A stretch of 64,000 nucleotides of DNA from Paenibacillus sp. YYML68 (GCF_027923405.1 NZ_BQYI01000001.1:4194501-4258500); one strand, 5' to 3'; positions 19,475-28,825 are shown, counted from the first letter of the stretch. Notes: generated by a model from the sequence alone, not told the origin. Numbers and translations are program-made.

Positions 19475-21019
19475 ATGGCGGCCGAGGTGTATGTTCGCGA
19501 CCCCCGCAACCGTCTGCATTGTATAACAGCTGTCTTGATTGGTCTATTCAGTCTCTTGTTTCTCGGCGGCTTCGTAAGTGATGTATTCCCTGAGCAGGAA
19601 GCGATGACAGGAATGAAGCTGCGATTAATTACCGCCTTCGCTATTATGTCGAGCGGCTTTTATTTTTTTTACTTCGTGCGCAAGTCTTATTCCGGTCGTT
19701 CATTGTCCCAGCATCTCATCGCGCTCATCCCGCTCGTTGGCATCGTTCCGCTGCTCGTACCTATTCCCATGCTGGAATTGCACCATCCCGGTACCGCTTA
19801 CCAGCGTGAGCGACCATTCAGCCCGCTCTATGGGTATCTGATCGTCGTGATTATCGCCTATACGCTGTCTTGGTTCCTCTTCCATATTACGCGCGCCTAT
19901 CGACAGGCGAAGAAGCGGCAATTCAGCAGGCAAGAGCTGCAGCGTCTTAAGCTGATCATGATCGGCAGCATCCTCGTCGGTCCTTGGGTACTGTTGTCCG
20001 AACTGCTCATCAAGCCTATGTTCGTCAACAATCCACTATTCCCGTACTCTGTATTCACTTCATATTGCGTCGTCATGTTCGCCTTCTTCCTGCGAGTCGC
20101 CATGGTCAATTACGACTTCCTATCTACCGCCTCCAAGCGGTATGAGCTGTTGTTCAGCTCCTCAACCGACGCTATCTTCCTTCTGAATGACAGGCTGGAG
20201 CTTGTCGAGATGAACTCGAGCGCGAAGCAGCTGCTGGCATTGACTGGAGATCATGCATGGAAAGGAAAGCCCGTCTTCCATTACGTCACCATTCACGATC
20301 AAGAGATCGTGCAACGTATTATGTCGGCGTTATCCAGCACGGAGCCGTTGCATATGCAGGCTCAGCTGGACAATCACAAGGGCGAGACGTACGACATCGA
20401 ATTCAGCTCCGCTTACATCGATGTAGAGGGACGGACATGGACGTATTTTACCGTTAAGGATCTGAGTGGGCAGAAGGAATATGAACGCAAGCTGTACGAG
20501 CTCGCTTATCAGGATTCATTGACAGGTCTTGTCAACCGCAGACGATTGTACGAGGTGCTGGGCGATCAGCTGCAGGCCCATGAGAAGGAACAGACCGCCG
20601 GCTTCGCTGTGCTCTTGATCGACCTGGATCAATTCAAGTGGGTCAACGATACGTACGGGCACTCGACTGGCGATGAGCTGCTGCAGCGTGTAGCTGATCG
20701 ACTGCGGGACACTGCTCCCGAGCATTGTACGCTCGCTCGCATGGGTGGAGACGAATTTCTACTGCTGCTGCCGCACGACGGTCATGAGCAGGCGGCCGAG
20801 CAGCTGGCTGCCCGACTTGTATCCGCCTTGAATAAGCCCATGTCGCTTAAGCAGACGAAGGCGCAGATCTCGGCCAGCATCGGCATATGCAATGTGCGGC
20901 AAGGAGACTCGCTGGAGCTGGAGGATCTGATCCGCTATGCGGATATCGCGATGTACGAAGCGAAGGCGAACGGGAAGAACGGCTATTGCTTGTTCGATGG
21001 GCAGCCGATTCGGGAATAG
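19475..21019 (+). CDS. Membrane-bound PAS-GGDEF diguanylate cyclase
   Basis: It makes cyclic di-GMP from two GTP. About six membrane spans fill residues 15-205, then comes a PAS-like domain (ELLFSSSTDAIFLLNDRLELVEMN...) and a GGDEF domain with intact MGGDEF. No RxxD inhibitory site precedes it. The start is uncertain. The frame stays open upstream from about 19349 without ATG, GTG or TTG, and the upstream codons read as a hydrophobic segment (RIYYYIIYDLVPFAFLTYM) that looks like the real first span. A CTG or ATT start is possible, or loss of the original start. No good ribosome site stands before 19475. Confidence 0.85.
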   Translation: MAAEVYVRDPRNRLHCITAVLIGLFSLLFLGGFVSDVFPEQEAMTGMKLRLITAFAIMSSGFYFFYFVRKSYSGRSLSQHLIALIPLVGIVPLLVPIPMLELHHPGTAYQRERPFSPLYGYLIVVIIAYTLSWFLFHITRAYRQAKKRQFSRQELQRLKLIMIGSILVGPWVLLSELLIKPMFVNNPLFPYSVFTSYCVVMFAFFLRVAMVNYDFLSTASKRYELLFSSSTDAIFLLNDRLELVEMNSSAKQLLALTGDHAWKGKPVFHYVTIHDQEIVQRIMSALSSTEPLHMQAQLDNHKGETYDIEFSSAYIDVEGRTWTYFTVKDLSGQKEYERKLYELAYQDSLTGLVNRRRLYEVLGDQLQAHEKEQTAGFAVLLIDLDQFKWVNDTYGHSTGDELLQRVADRLRDTAPEHCTLARMGGDEFLLLLPHDGHEQAAEQLAARLVSALNKPMSLKQTKAQISASIGICNVRQGDSLELEDLIRYADIAMYEAKANGKNGYCLFDGQPIRE

Positions 21020-21031
21020 ACGTAACGTTAT

Positions 21032-21071
21032 AAAGGATTCCAAAGCGGTACGACCGCAGCGGAGTCCTTTT
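21032..21071 (+). terminator. Terminator of the diguanylate cyclase gene
   Basis: AAAGGATTCC...GGAGTCCTTTT encloses an inner GCGGT-ACG-ACCGC stem and ends in TTTT, 13 bases after the stop. Confidence 0.75.
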
Positions 21072-21164
21072 GGCATTCATTACTGCTGTAAAGCAGCCGT
21101 TTTGCAGATGGTAAATATATGGTAAGCTATATATAAACATACTGGATTCGGAGTTGTATTCCCC

Positions 21165-21836
21165 ATGGACCAGCTGCTATATTTCATTCTTGGAGCATTG
21201 GATGTCCTTGCACTCCTGACGCTCGCGCTAAAAGCTTTTCGATTTCCACTGCGCACCTACATCGGCTCACTGGTGGTCATTGCAGTCTGTGCCTCGCTGC
21301 TGTCCTACACGAACCGAATGGTGCTTCTGATTCCGGAATGGGACTTACTTGCCCAGCTTATCCTGTTCATTGTATTATTAAGACTGTTGTTGAAGGTCCA
21401 TTGGCATGAAGCCGCTACGATTGCGACCGTCGGGACATTGTTTATTTCACTTATAAGCTGTACCGCCTATGCAACCTTAGTAGCTCTGAAGATATTTGAT
21501 CCATCAATTGCAAACGATAATATAGGTCTAGGCGTCCACCTGATTCAGATCACCTCCGAGGCCGCCTGCTTTCTTACCTGCTACTTCCTCCACCTCAGGA
21601 GGTACGGCTTCACATCCATCGTCATTCCGACCACCAACAAGATCGTGATGCATAAGACTTCCGCTCTAGATAGGCTGATCACAGGCGCAGCTGTTATCTC
21701 TTCCCTCCTCATCGTGCTCGGCATCAATTGGATCATGGTCAATTTTTATTCCGTCATCATCGTTATTCCATCTATTGCAGCAGCACTGATCATTCTCATC
21801 AGAATGTCCTACCAGAAGGAGCTGCAACAGCACTAG
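21165..21836 (+). CDS. 223-residue multispan membrane protein, copy 1
   Basis: A hydrophobic protein with about six to seven predicted spans. It carries the conserved ends MDQLLYFILGALD at the N-terminus and RYGFTSIVIPTTNK...SYQKELQQ at the C-terminus. Two paralogues of exactly the same length follow. The topology recalls the membrane half of AgrC-type sensor kinases, but no kinase domain follows. I do not recognise the family. GGAG lies about ten bases before the ATG. This copy is the most diverged of the three. Confidence 0.8.
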   Translation: MDQLLYFILGALDVLALLTLALKAFRFPLRTYIGSLVVIAVCASLLSYTNRMVLLIPEWDLLAQLILFIVLLRLLLKVHWHEAATIATVGTLFISLISCTAYATLVALKIFDPSIANDNIGLGVHLIQITSEAACFLTCYFLHLRRYGFTSIVIPTTNKIVMHKTSALDRLITGAAVISSLLIVLGINWIMVNFYSVIIVIPSIAAALIILIRMSYQKELQQH

Positions 21837-21868
21837 CTTGAGCCATTCCATACTGCGATTACTATTTC

Positions 21869-21921
21869 AAAAAAGACTGAAAGACACTCAGAGCTTCTTC
21901 CGAGCATCTTCCAGTCTTTTT
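21869..21921 (+). terminator. Terminator after copy 1
   Basis: A 15-bp stem (AAAAAGACTGaAAGA against TCTTCCAGTCTTTTT, one mismatch) ends in TTTTT about 30 bases past the stop. Confidence 0.75.
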
Positions 21922-22208
21922 CTATATCAAATCCGACTTCTCCAGCAATCGCTTCATGGTCGCCGACATCTTAGCTTTTATAATGCTCGCCACCCTCATC
22001 GTATCGATCTACGGCTCAGAGTATGTAGTCTCGTGATCTTGAACACTGCTCATTTGCATGTGCACAGTTTAGTACAGAACTGTTGAATAAAGTCGAATAA
22101 TAGGTTTTAATGTACATTTTAAGTTCTCATTACCTATATAATCACAACACATACACGAAAAATGTGGTAAACTATTAGATAAAAACGAATTCTGGAGATG
22201 CTCGCCTC
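21922..22208 (+). other. Spacer between copies 1 and 2 with a possible gene remnant
   Basis: After the terminator, an open stretch (about 21936-22037) encodes a hydrophobic tail, SSNRFMVADILAFIMLATLI, ending in SIYGSEYVVS and a stop. No ribosome site precedes its ATG, so it is more likely the relic of a membrane protein than a 26-residue peptide gene. The last ~60 bases resemble the leader of copy 3 and probably hold the promoter. Confidence 0.35.
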
Positions 22209-22880
22209 ATGAATCATCTACTTTTCTTCATTCTTGGTGCACTTGATGCTATTGCTGCCTTAACCATCGCGCTTACAGTATTTCGGTTTCCACTTCGCCC
22301 GTATTTAGGCCCCATTCTCATTATCGCCGTGTCAGCTTCGCTGCTATCCTGCTTGAACCGATTAGTGCTCCATATCCCACAATGGGACATGCTGTCTCAG
22401 ATCATCTTATTCATCGTTCTGCTTCGGCTGCTTGTTCGCGTTCGTTGGCATGAATCAGCTGCAATGACAGCGGTCGGCTTCGTGTTCTTAGTACTTGTCG
22501 TTAATCTAACCTTCATACTACTTACACCTCTGCAACTGTTTGAGCAGTCTGACATAGTTAGGAGTACAGGAGCAGACATATACTTGTTCCAAGCATTCAT
22601 CCAGGCCGTCTGCTTTCTTACTAGTTATATTCTGCATAGAGGCCGATACGGGTTCACTTCTATCGTCATTCCGACCAACAATCACGTGATTGCCCAGAAG
22701 TCCTCTCCTCTGGATAAGTTGATCACTGGCGCTTCAATTATCTCATCGGTCTTAATTGTTCTCGCCTTCAACTGGGTCTGGCGTCACCATGAATCCATCA
22801 CGATCGTGATGCCGATCATAGCGGTCGCACTTTTCATTCTCATTCGACTTACGTATCAGAAAGAACTGCAGGAATCCTAA
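22209..22880 (+). CDS. 223-residue multispan membrane protein, copy 2
   Basis: A paralogue of the proteins before and after it. It is nearly identical to copy 3 over the last ~80 residues (RGRYGFTSIVIPTNN, QKSSPLDKLI, LIVLAFNWVWRHHES). The leaders of copies 2 and 3 also match (GAAAAATGTGGTA...GGAGATGCTC), so both share expression signals. Function is unknown. It is followed by hairpin repeats and a strong palindrome, so each copy seems to be its own transcription unit. Confidence 0.8.
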   Translation: MNHLLFFILGALDAIAALTIALTVFRFPLRPYLGPILIIAVSASLLSCLNRLVLHIPQWDMLSQIILFIVLLRLLVRVRWHESAAMTAVGFVFLVLVVNLTFILLTPLQLFEQSDIVRSTGADIYLFQAFIQAVCFLTSYILHRGRYGFTSIVIPTNNHVIAQKSSPLDKLITGASIISSVLIVLAFNWVWRHHESITIVMPIIAVALFILIRLTYQKELQES

Positions 22881-22996
22881 TTGCAACTGTTAGTCCAGAC
22901 CTTTCTCTGGACTCAGTTGTCAAGTCACTTGCAACTGTTAGTCCAGATTTTTCTCTGGACTCAGTTGTCAAGTCAATTGCAACTGTTAGATCAGAT
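22881..22996 (+). repeat. Two and a half 48-bp hairpin-forming direct repeats
   Basis: Units at 22881-22928 and 22929-22976, plus a partial third from 22977, differ at only a few bases. Each unit folds on itself (CAACTG-TT-AGTCCAGA, short loop, TCTGGACT-CAGTTG). Degenerate remains of the same unit follow copy 3 (23948-23991). They could be stacked terminators or attenuating hairpins. Confidence 0.75.
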
Positions 22997-22998
22997 GT

Positions 22999-23025
22999 AT
23001 CCCCTTCGAGCTCGAAGGGGATTTC
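22999..23025 (+). terminator. Palindromic terminator after copy 2
   Basis: A perfect palindrome (ATCCCCTTCGAG and its complement, 22999-23022) is followed by TTTCG. The same palindrome follows copy 3. Confidence 0.7.
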
Positions 23026-23094
23026 GTATCTACATCGAGCATCACTATTGTTATTTAAATATTACACGATATTGCTTTCAGATATTCCAGAAAT

Positions 23095-23124
23095 GCGGCT
23101 GCGGAGCTGCGCACCGATCTGGTC
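23095..23124 (+). pseudogene. Remnant of the 5' end of the downstream GGDEF-EAL gene
   Basis: Thirty bases match 24199-24228, inside the GGDEF-EAL gene (codons for AAAELRTDLI), with two mismatches. They lie downstream of copy 2 at a place equivalent to that gene's position downstream of copy 3. It is a scar of tandem duplication of the block membrane gene, palindrome and start of the signalling gene. Confidence 0.7.
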
Positions 23125-23275
23125 ATGCCCACAGTTTATCACCCAACCGTCGAAAAGCATCGAATGTCGATTTTTATCAAAAACTTATGATTCTAACTAC
23201 CTATAAAATCACAGCAGTTCCGCGAAAAATGTGGTACCCTCTTAGTTAGAAACGAATATTGGAGATGCTCACCTT

Positions 23276-23947
23276 ATGAATCAGCTACTTTACCTCATTC
23301 TTGGTGCACTTGATATTATTGTTATTTTAACAGTCGCGCTCAAAGTATTTCGGTTTCCACTTCGCCCTTATTTAGGCTCCATTCTCATTATCGCAGGGTC
23401 AGCTTCGCTGCTATCCTACTTGAACCGAATAGTGCTCCATATTCAACAATGGGACTTGCCGGCTCAGCATCTTTTAATTATTGTCATGCTTAGGCTTCTA
23501 GTTAAAGTTCGTTGGCATGAAGCGGCTGCGATGACAGCGGTCGGCGCGCTGTTCTTAGTACTTGTCGTTAACCTAACCTTCATACTACTTACACCTCTAC
23601 AACTGTTTGAGCTGTCTACCATAGCTAAGAGTACAGGAGCAGACGCGTACATGCTCCAAGCATTCACCCACGCCGTCTGTTTTCTTACTAGTTATATTCT
23701 GCATAGAGGCCGATACGGGTTCACATCCATCGTCATTCCGACCAACAATCGCGTTATTGCCCAGAAGTCCTCTCCTCTGGATAAGTTGATTATTGGCGCT
23801 TCAATTATCTCATCGGTCTTAATTGTTCTCGCCTTCAACTGGGTCTGGCGTCACCATGAATCCGTTACGATCGTTGTTCCGATCATAGCGGTCGCACTTT
23901 TCATGCTCATTCGACTCACTTATCAGAAAGAACTGCAGGAAGCCTAG
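23276..23947 (+). CDS. 223-residue multispan membrane protein, copy 3
   Basis: The third paralogue, again 223 residues. It begins MNQLLYLILGALDIIVILTVALK and ends LIRLTYQKELQEA. Differences from copy 2 cluster in the first half, whereas the C-terminal spans are almost identical, which points to recent duplication or gene conversion. GGAG lies 13 bases before the ATG. It stands directly upstream of a cyclic di-GMP signalling gene, the likely ancestral arrangement. Function is unknown. Confidence 0.8.
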   Translation: MNQLLYLILGALDIIVILTVALKVFRFPLRPYLGSILIIAGSASLLSYLNRIVLHIQQWDLPAQHLLIIVMLRLLVKVRWHEAAAMTAVGALFLVLVVNLTFILLTPLQLFELSTIAKSTGADAYMLQAFTHAVCFLTSYILHRGRYGFTSIVIPTNNRVIAQKSSPLDKLIIGASIISSVLIVLAFNWVWRHHESVTIVVPIIAVALFMLIRLTYQKELQEA

Positions 23948-23997
23948 TTGCAACTGTCGCAACTGCTTGTCCAGCTAATAATTGCTAGTCCAAAATT

Positions 23998-24025
23998 ATC
24001 CCCTTCGAGCTCGAAGGGGATTTTA
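23998..24025 (+). terminator. Palindromic terminator after copy 3
   Basis: The same 24-bp palindrome as at 22999, here followed by TTTTAG. Confidence 0.7.
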
Positions 24026-24117
24026 GTATCAACATCGAATATGTATATATATCGAAGTCGCTAACACGCATCAGGAGAGAACAGGTATAATTCCCAGCCA
24101 GCAAGAGGTGTTAATGT

Positions 24118-27099
24118 ATGGCGAAACGGACAATTGGAATTTTGACCCCGCTGATAGAAGGTTTCTACTTTAACGGCATGCTGCAAGGTATATATCAAGC
24201 GGCTGCAGAGCTGCGCACCGATCTGATCGTATTCCGTACATGTCACAACAACAACGAAATTGAATACAATCGTTACTTGGCATTCGACCGCATAGATGGC
24301 TGGATCATCATATTGAATGCCGTGCAGGAACCCGCTTACAAGAAGCACATTGAACAAACAGGCAAGCCCGTCATATGCACACCGGATGACCTAGGCATAC
24401 AATCCGCTGTTACGTATACCGTCAGTAACGAACAGGGCGGCTACGAGGCCACGTTACATATGCTTGCGCACGGGCACCGCGACATCGCCTTCGTATATAG
24501 CACCAGTAATGAGGAGAGCGTGCTGCGATACCAGGGCTACTTGCGCGCACTCGAGGAGCATGGCATTCCAATCAATCCTAATCTCATTTACCAAACGCCG
24601 AACCTATGGGAAAAGCACGGAGAGGCGCTAGCCAGTCAGATGAAGGAACGGGGACTGTGCTTCACTGCTTGTATCGTTAGCTCGGATATGATGGCGATCG
24701 GGATTTTGCAATCGTTCAACACATTCGGCATTCGAGTGCCTGAGGATGTAGCGCTATTCAGCTTCGATAACACCGAATATGCCAAGCGGTTCTCGCTCTC
24801 CTCCGTTGCGCAGCCATTGTTCTCGAGGGGCCAATGTATGCTGCAGCATCTAGTTAGCCAGATCGAACATCCGGAACCCCCCTCAACCTATACGATAGTC
24901 CAGCCGATTCAGCTTGTAACAAGGCGCTCCTGTGGGTGTCAGCCAGAAGAGCCGAGTCCAGATATGGAAACGCTTTACCATGAAAATCTGAAGGTTGTTG
25001 AATATTTAACCGATATTGTAAGGCGCAACCAAAACATCGGGCACAATCTGATTCAAGTTAACAATGATACATTGCGCAGTCTGGACTGGCTCACGTACAC
25101 CACCTATACGTGGGGCTGCGTTGCATTGTGGACTCGTGACGGACGTCTTGTTGTCGATAACGTGTACAGCACGAAGCCGCACCCGATGCTAGTCATCGGG
25201 GACGTGTACGAGGAGCTTGCCTTCCCTCCTCCTATGCTGCATGAACTCCTTCAGGATGGGGAAATGATGACCATTCAATCGTTGAAGACGGCGAATCGTG
25301 ACATTGGCTTCCTTGTGCTGATCGGGGACTTCTTCGATGTGCAGCTGACGCGAAGCCTCGGACCGTTCGTCCACTCCATCACACATCCAATCAACCTGCT
25401 CGCCTATGCACTGGAGAGGGAGATGCTGCATGAGGAAGCGCGCGAGCGAGAGAATCGTCTGGAAATTGTGTCCAACACGACCAATGACGGCATATTCGAT
25501 TGGGATCTGACGACGGGGCGGATGGTGTGGAATAAGCAAATTCATCACATCCTGCAACGTGAGGAGCTCGAGATGGGCGCCGATGAATTCATCGAGCGTG
25601 TACACCCCGACGATGTTCCCGCGCTATGTGATGCATTGCAGAATCATTACGAGCACGGCGCGCCGTTCCAGATCGAGTTCCGCATGCTGAAGAACGAGAC
25701 CGAGCAGATCTGGATTCAAGCGGCGGGCGAGGCGATCAAGGACTCGCACGATACACCTTTTCGCATGATCGGTTCAATCGTCGATATTACAGCCCGCAAG
25801 CGAGCAGAGGAGCAAATTCATCGGATGGCGTACACCGATACGCTTACGCAGCTGGCGAACCGCCGCTTCATCTACGAGCGCATCGCCGAGCTGACGATGA
25901 AGGAGGAACGCGCTGCCCTCATTATGCTCGACCTGGATCGATTCAAGGTGATCAACGACAGCATGGGGCATCTCGTCGGAGACGAGCTGCTGCGGCAGGT
26001 TGCGTCGCTCCTGCAGACGGCGGCGGGACCCTCAGAGATCGTGGCCCGACTGGGCGGCGACGAATTCATCATCGTCTGTACGAGACTCGACAATGCCCAG
26101 CACCCGGAGCAGCTGGCAACCCGCATCTTAAGGGCGCTCAATGCGCCGCAGGAGATTAATGGGCATACGGTGTACGCCACTCCGAGCATGGGGATCTGCT
26201 TCTACCCGGAGCATGGCAATAACCGTGAGCAGCTCATCCAGAACGCCGATCTGGCAATGTACCAAGCGAAGGAAGCAGGCAAAAACCGATACCGTATCTA
26301 CCATCCGAGCATGAGCTTGAATTCGATGCAGAAGCTAACTATGGAGAGCTGCTTGCACGGCGCACTCGAGGCTAAGCAATTCGAGCTTCACTACCAGCCG
26401 CAAATCGATATGCATACGAATGCCATCGTCGGCATCGAAGCGCTGATCCGGTGGGTGTCGCCCGTGTTCGGACGTGTATCGCCGCTCGATTTCATTCCGC
26501 TTGCCGAGGAGACGCGGCTGATCATTCCGATCAGCGAATGGATCGTGCGCCGAGCGTGCGAGGACACGAAGCTGCTGCTGGAGCAAGGCTTCGGGGCGCT
26601 CAAGATTTCGGTTAACATATCCGCTCTGCACCTGGCCGAGCCACATTTCGCGGATAGCATCTCAACGATCGTGCAGCAGACCGGGCTAGCGCCAGAGCAG
26701 CTGTGCCTCGAGATTACCGAGCGGATAGCGGTCCAGCAGTGGAGCACGTCAGCCGAGCAGCTGAACGCCTTGCGCCAGCTCGGTATCCGCATCGCGCTCG
26801 ACGACTTCGGCATCGGCAACTCGTCCTTATCGTTCGTCAAGACGCTGCCGCTCGATATGATTAAGATCGATCAGATGTTCGTGCGGGACATCTCGCACAA
26901 CGAGATTAGCCGCGCCATCTTTACGACGATCCAGAACTTGATTGATGATCTGAAGCTGGATAGCTGTGTCGAAGGAATCGAGACCGACGAGCAGCTCGAG
27001 TTCGCGAAGAAGCAGCGCTGCCACATGGCGCAGGGGTATTACATCAGCCGGCCGATGCCTTATGCGGAGCTGGTGGAGTTTTTGCGGGGACGGGGGTAA
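24118..27099 (+). CDS. LacI-type sensor / PAS / GGDEF / EAL protein
   Basis: A 993-residue soluble protein. Residues ~1-280 resemble the sugar-binding half of LacI/GalR regulators (TIGILTPLIEGFYFNGMLQG, SNEQGGYEATLHMLAHGHRDIAF, VSSDMMAIGILQSFNTFGIRVPEDVALFSFD), but the DNA-binding head is absent. A GAF-like stretch and a PAS domain (~440-560) follow. The GGDEF domain has intact RLGGDEF, and the EAL domain has IEALIRW, VNISALH, CLEITER, DDFGIGNSS and KIDQMF. It can therefore in principle both make and degrade cyclic di-GMP. No signal peptide or membrane span is visible, so the LacI part would sense an intracellular ligand. Part of its 5' end is duplicated upstream. Confidence 0.9.
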   Translation: MAKRTIGILTPLIEGFYFNGMLQGIYQAAAELRTDLIVFRTCHNNNEIEYNRYLAFDRIDGWIIILNAVQEPAYKKHIEQTGKPVICTPDDLGIQSAVTYTVSNEQGGYEATLHMLAHGHRDIAFVYSTSNEESVLRYQGYLRALEEHGIPINPNLIYQTPNLWEKHGEALASQMKERGLCFTACIVSSDMMAIGILQSFNTFGIRVPEDVALFSFDNTEYAKRFSLSSVAQPLFSRGQCMLQHLVSQIEHPEPPSTYTIVQPIQLVTRRSCGCQPEEPSPDMETLYHENLKVVEYLTDIVRRNQNIGHNLIQVNNDTLRSLDWLTYTTYTWGCVALWTRDGRLVVDNVYSTKPHPMLVIGDVYEELAFPPPMLHELLQDGEMMTIQSLKTANRDIGFLVLIGDFFDVQLTRSLGPFVHSITHPINLLAYALEREMLHEEARERENRLEIVSNTTNDGIFDWDLTTGRMVWNKQIHHILQREELEMGADEFIERVHPDDVPALCDALQNHYEHGAPFQIEFRMLKNETEQIWIQAAGEAIKDSHDTPFRMIGSIVDITARKRAEEQIHRMAYTDTLTQLANRRFIYERIAELTMKEERAALIMLDLDRFKVINDSMGHLVGDELLRQVASLLQTAAGPSEIVARLGGDEFIIVCTRLDNAQHPEQLATRILRALNAPQEINGHTVYATPSMGICFYPEHGNNREQLIQNADLAMYQAKEAGKNRYRIYHPSMSLNSMQKLTMESCLHGALEAKQFELHYQPQIDMHTNAIVGIEALIRWVSPVFGRVSPLDFIPLAEETRLIIPISEWIVRRACEDTKLLLEQGFGALKISVNISALHLAEPHFADSISTIVQQTGLAPEQLCLEITERIAVQQWSTSAEQLNALRQLGIRIALDDFGIGNSSLSFVKTLPLDMIKIDQMFVRDISHNEISRAIFTTIQNLIDDLKLDSCVEGIETDEQLEFAKKQRCHMAQGYYISRPMPYAELVEFLRGRG

Positions 27100-27370
27100 G
27101 GTATGACGAACAGCGACAGTTCTGGACAATGGTACAAGTCCTTGACTGCCGCTGTTTATTGAGCTAACTTCCACATCCACCATGATTTTCAGTGAAATTC
27201 CATATTACGAAGATGATCATCAAAAAACAGCTCCTGCATTTACCATATTTGTTCACGTAACTTTCCTTTCCCCATCTTTGATGTAGGAACTCCTGTTTCA
27301 AAAATGTTTCAAGTGGTGGGTATATAATAAAGCTAAAGTCCTATTTACAGAGCTGGAAGGGGAATAGTGG

Positions 27371-28228
27371 GTGCAAACTATTGTAACAATCAACCAATTA
27401 GCCATTCTATCAACTATTCAAGAACATCTTGCTATGATTGTTTTTGATACACAAGGGCATGTCATATGGGTAAATGAGAATTTTGCTATTCCTATGGGCT
27501 ACACAAAGGATGAACTGTTAAGCATGCATCATAGCAAGTTCTGTTTGCCGGAGTTCGCCTCAAGTCAGGCTTATCAAGACCTTTGGGCGGGGTTACGTCA
27601 GGGGAAGGCTTTCCAGGACAAGATTGTACGGCTCACAAAAAACGGAAACACTATATCTTTAGAGGCTAGCTACATGCCGGTATATGAAGATGACCGTGTA
27701 GAAGCAATCGTCAAAGTAGCAACTGACATTACCGAGCGTGAGCAGCTTCTTCAGCATAGCACCTCGGAGCTTATGGCGATGGTGCAGGAAATGACCGCGA
27801 ATACAGATGACGTATTGGATTCATCCCAGCGTATAGTGAAGGATATGAATACATTAAACGCTGAATCGGGAAAAGTGAGCGCTCATATTCACAGTGTTCA
27901 GTCTATAATCTCTGTAGTAAAAGACATCGCTTCCCAATCCCACTTACTCGGACTTAATGCAGCAATCGAAGCTGCAAGAGCTGGTGAGCATGGTCGAGGC
28001 TTCGAGGTTGTTGCAGTTGAAGTTAGAAAAATGGCAGACTCCAGTAAACAATCAGCAGAGGAGATGTCTGCTCAATTAAATGAAGTAACCCATTCTGTTA
28101 TTTCGATGACAAAACGTATAGACGATGTAACGAAGAAGATTTCGGTGAACTCACAAGCGATTAGTGAGCTGAAGAAAGCCTACGATCATATCGCAGTTAC
28201 GACGGATCACTTAGCTTCCAATATTTGA
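27371..28228 (+). CDS. Soluble PAS chemoreceptor-like protein
   Basis: 285 residues. A PAS domain (~15-120: [19 protein letters not shown]) is joined directly to a short methyl-accepting signalling domain with the conserved hairpin tip [26 protein letters not shown]. There is no membrane span or HAMP domain, and the helical bundle is short. It should be a cytoplasmic receptor for CheA/CheW, perhaps sensing redox or a small ligand through PAS. The start is GTG, with GGAAGGGG a little upstream. The base composition is more AT-rich than in neighbouring genes. Confidence 0.85.
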   Translation: MQTIVTINQLAILSTIQEHLAMIVFDTQGHVIWVNENFAIPMGYTKDELLSMHHSKFCLPEFASSQAYQDLWAGLRQGKAFQDKIVRLTKNGNTISLEASYMPVYEDDRVEAIVKVATDITEREQLLQHSTSELMAMVQEMTANTDDVLDSSQRIVKDMNTLNAESGKVSAHIHSVQSIISVVKDIASQSHLLGLNAAIEAARAGEHGRGFEVVAVEVRKMADSSKQSAEEMSAQLNEVTHSVISMTKRIDDVTKKISVNSQAISELKKAYDHIAVTTDHLASNI

Positions 28229-28424
28229 TTTGAAAGTAAAGCTGATTTCGAATAAGCAGAGAAATAGGCTGGAGCAATGGTTGGGCAAGCGTCAACCAGG
28301 TTCCAGCCTTTGTATAGTTTGAGAATGACTACAATTGGAACTATCGAGGCCCCAATTACCATGCAGAAAAGTGTTTCTTACATGACTTTGTTTACGCTCT
28401 GACGAATTTATTTGCTTGGCTACA
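28229..28424 (+). terminator. Terminator, then empty spacer up to the mobile element
   Basis: A hairpin at about 28268-28305 (AGGCTGGA...TGGTTG, loop, CAACCA...TCCAGCCTTTG) closes the chemoreceptor gene. The rest up to 28418 shows no gene. GCTACA at 28419-28424 is the left copy of the element's target duplication. Confidence 0.65.
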
Positions 28425-28551
28425 TGTGAGTTATAAGATCAGTTGAGACAAAAAAAGCTCATTTAAGGCAGTTTTTATAAGATTTGCTTGAGACAGTTTA
28501 TATCGTTCGATGAGATTAACCACTTGTTTTTATATGATTTTTTTAGACAAT
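28425..28551 (+). repeat. Left-end repeat array of the element
   Basis: TGTGAG is followed by TTATAA-N6-TTGAGAC at 28431, a second copy at 28475 (44 bp on, N7) and two degraded copies at about 28498 and 28530. Probable transposase-binding sites. Confidence 0.75.
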
Positions 28552-28825
28552 CAACGTTCAGCATAACCGCGGCGCATTTAGAGAAATATTTGATATAAGA
28601 AATTCTGATCACCTATGTGGATATCCTCGCTTTTCTCAGACGATTTCCGCCTCCTTTCCGAAAAACGGAAATCCAAAAATGCATCATCAGATCCACATTA
28701 TATTTTAGTTCGTCTCATAGTCATAGGCTTTATATGTAGATATCAGTGAAAAGAACTCAAACCGTCTTGTTAGCCACACCGCTGCAAGTCCAATCTGCCT
28801 GTCCGATTCACTTTCCTGGTCAATT
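28552..28825. other. Non-coding stretch inside the left end
   Basis: I see no gene here. A small inverted repeat at about 28655-28672 (TTTCCG, AAAAA, CGGAAA) lies downstream of the HNH gene on its strand. It lacks a T-run, so it is a weak terminator candidate at best. Confidence 0.4.

Noticed and set aside
22012-22041. Possible peptide pheromone gene between the membrane-protein copies
   Set aside because: The short hydrophobic frame has no ribosome site before its ATG and no processing motif; a gene relic is simpler.
22881-22996. Direct repeats resembling a CRISPR array
   Set aside because: Units are contiguous 48-mers without distinct spacers, only two and a half copies, and no cas genes are near.
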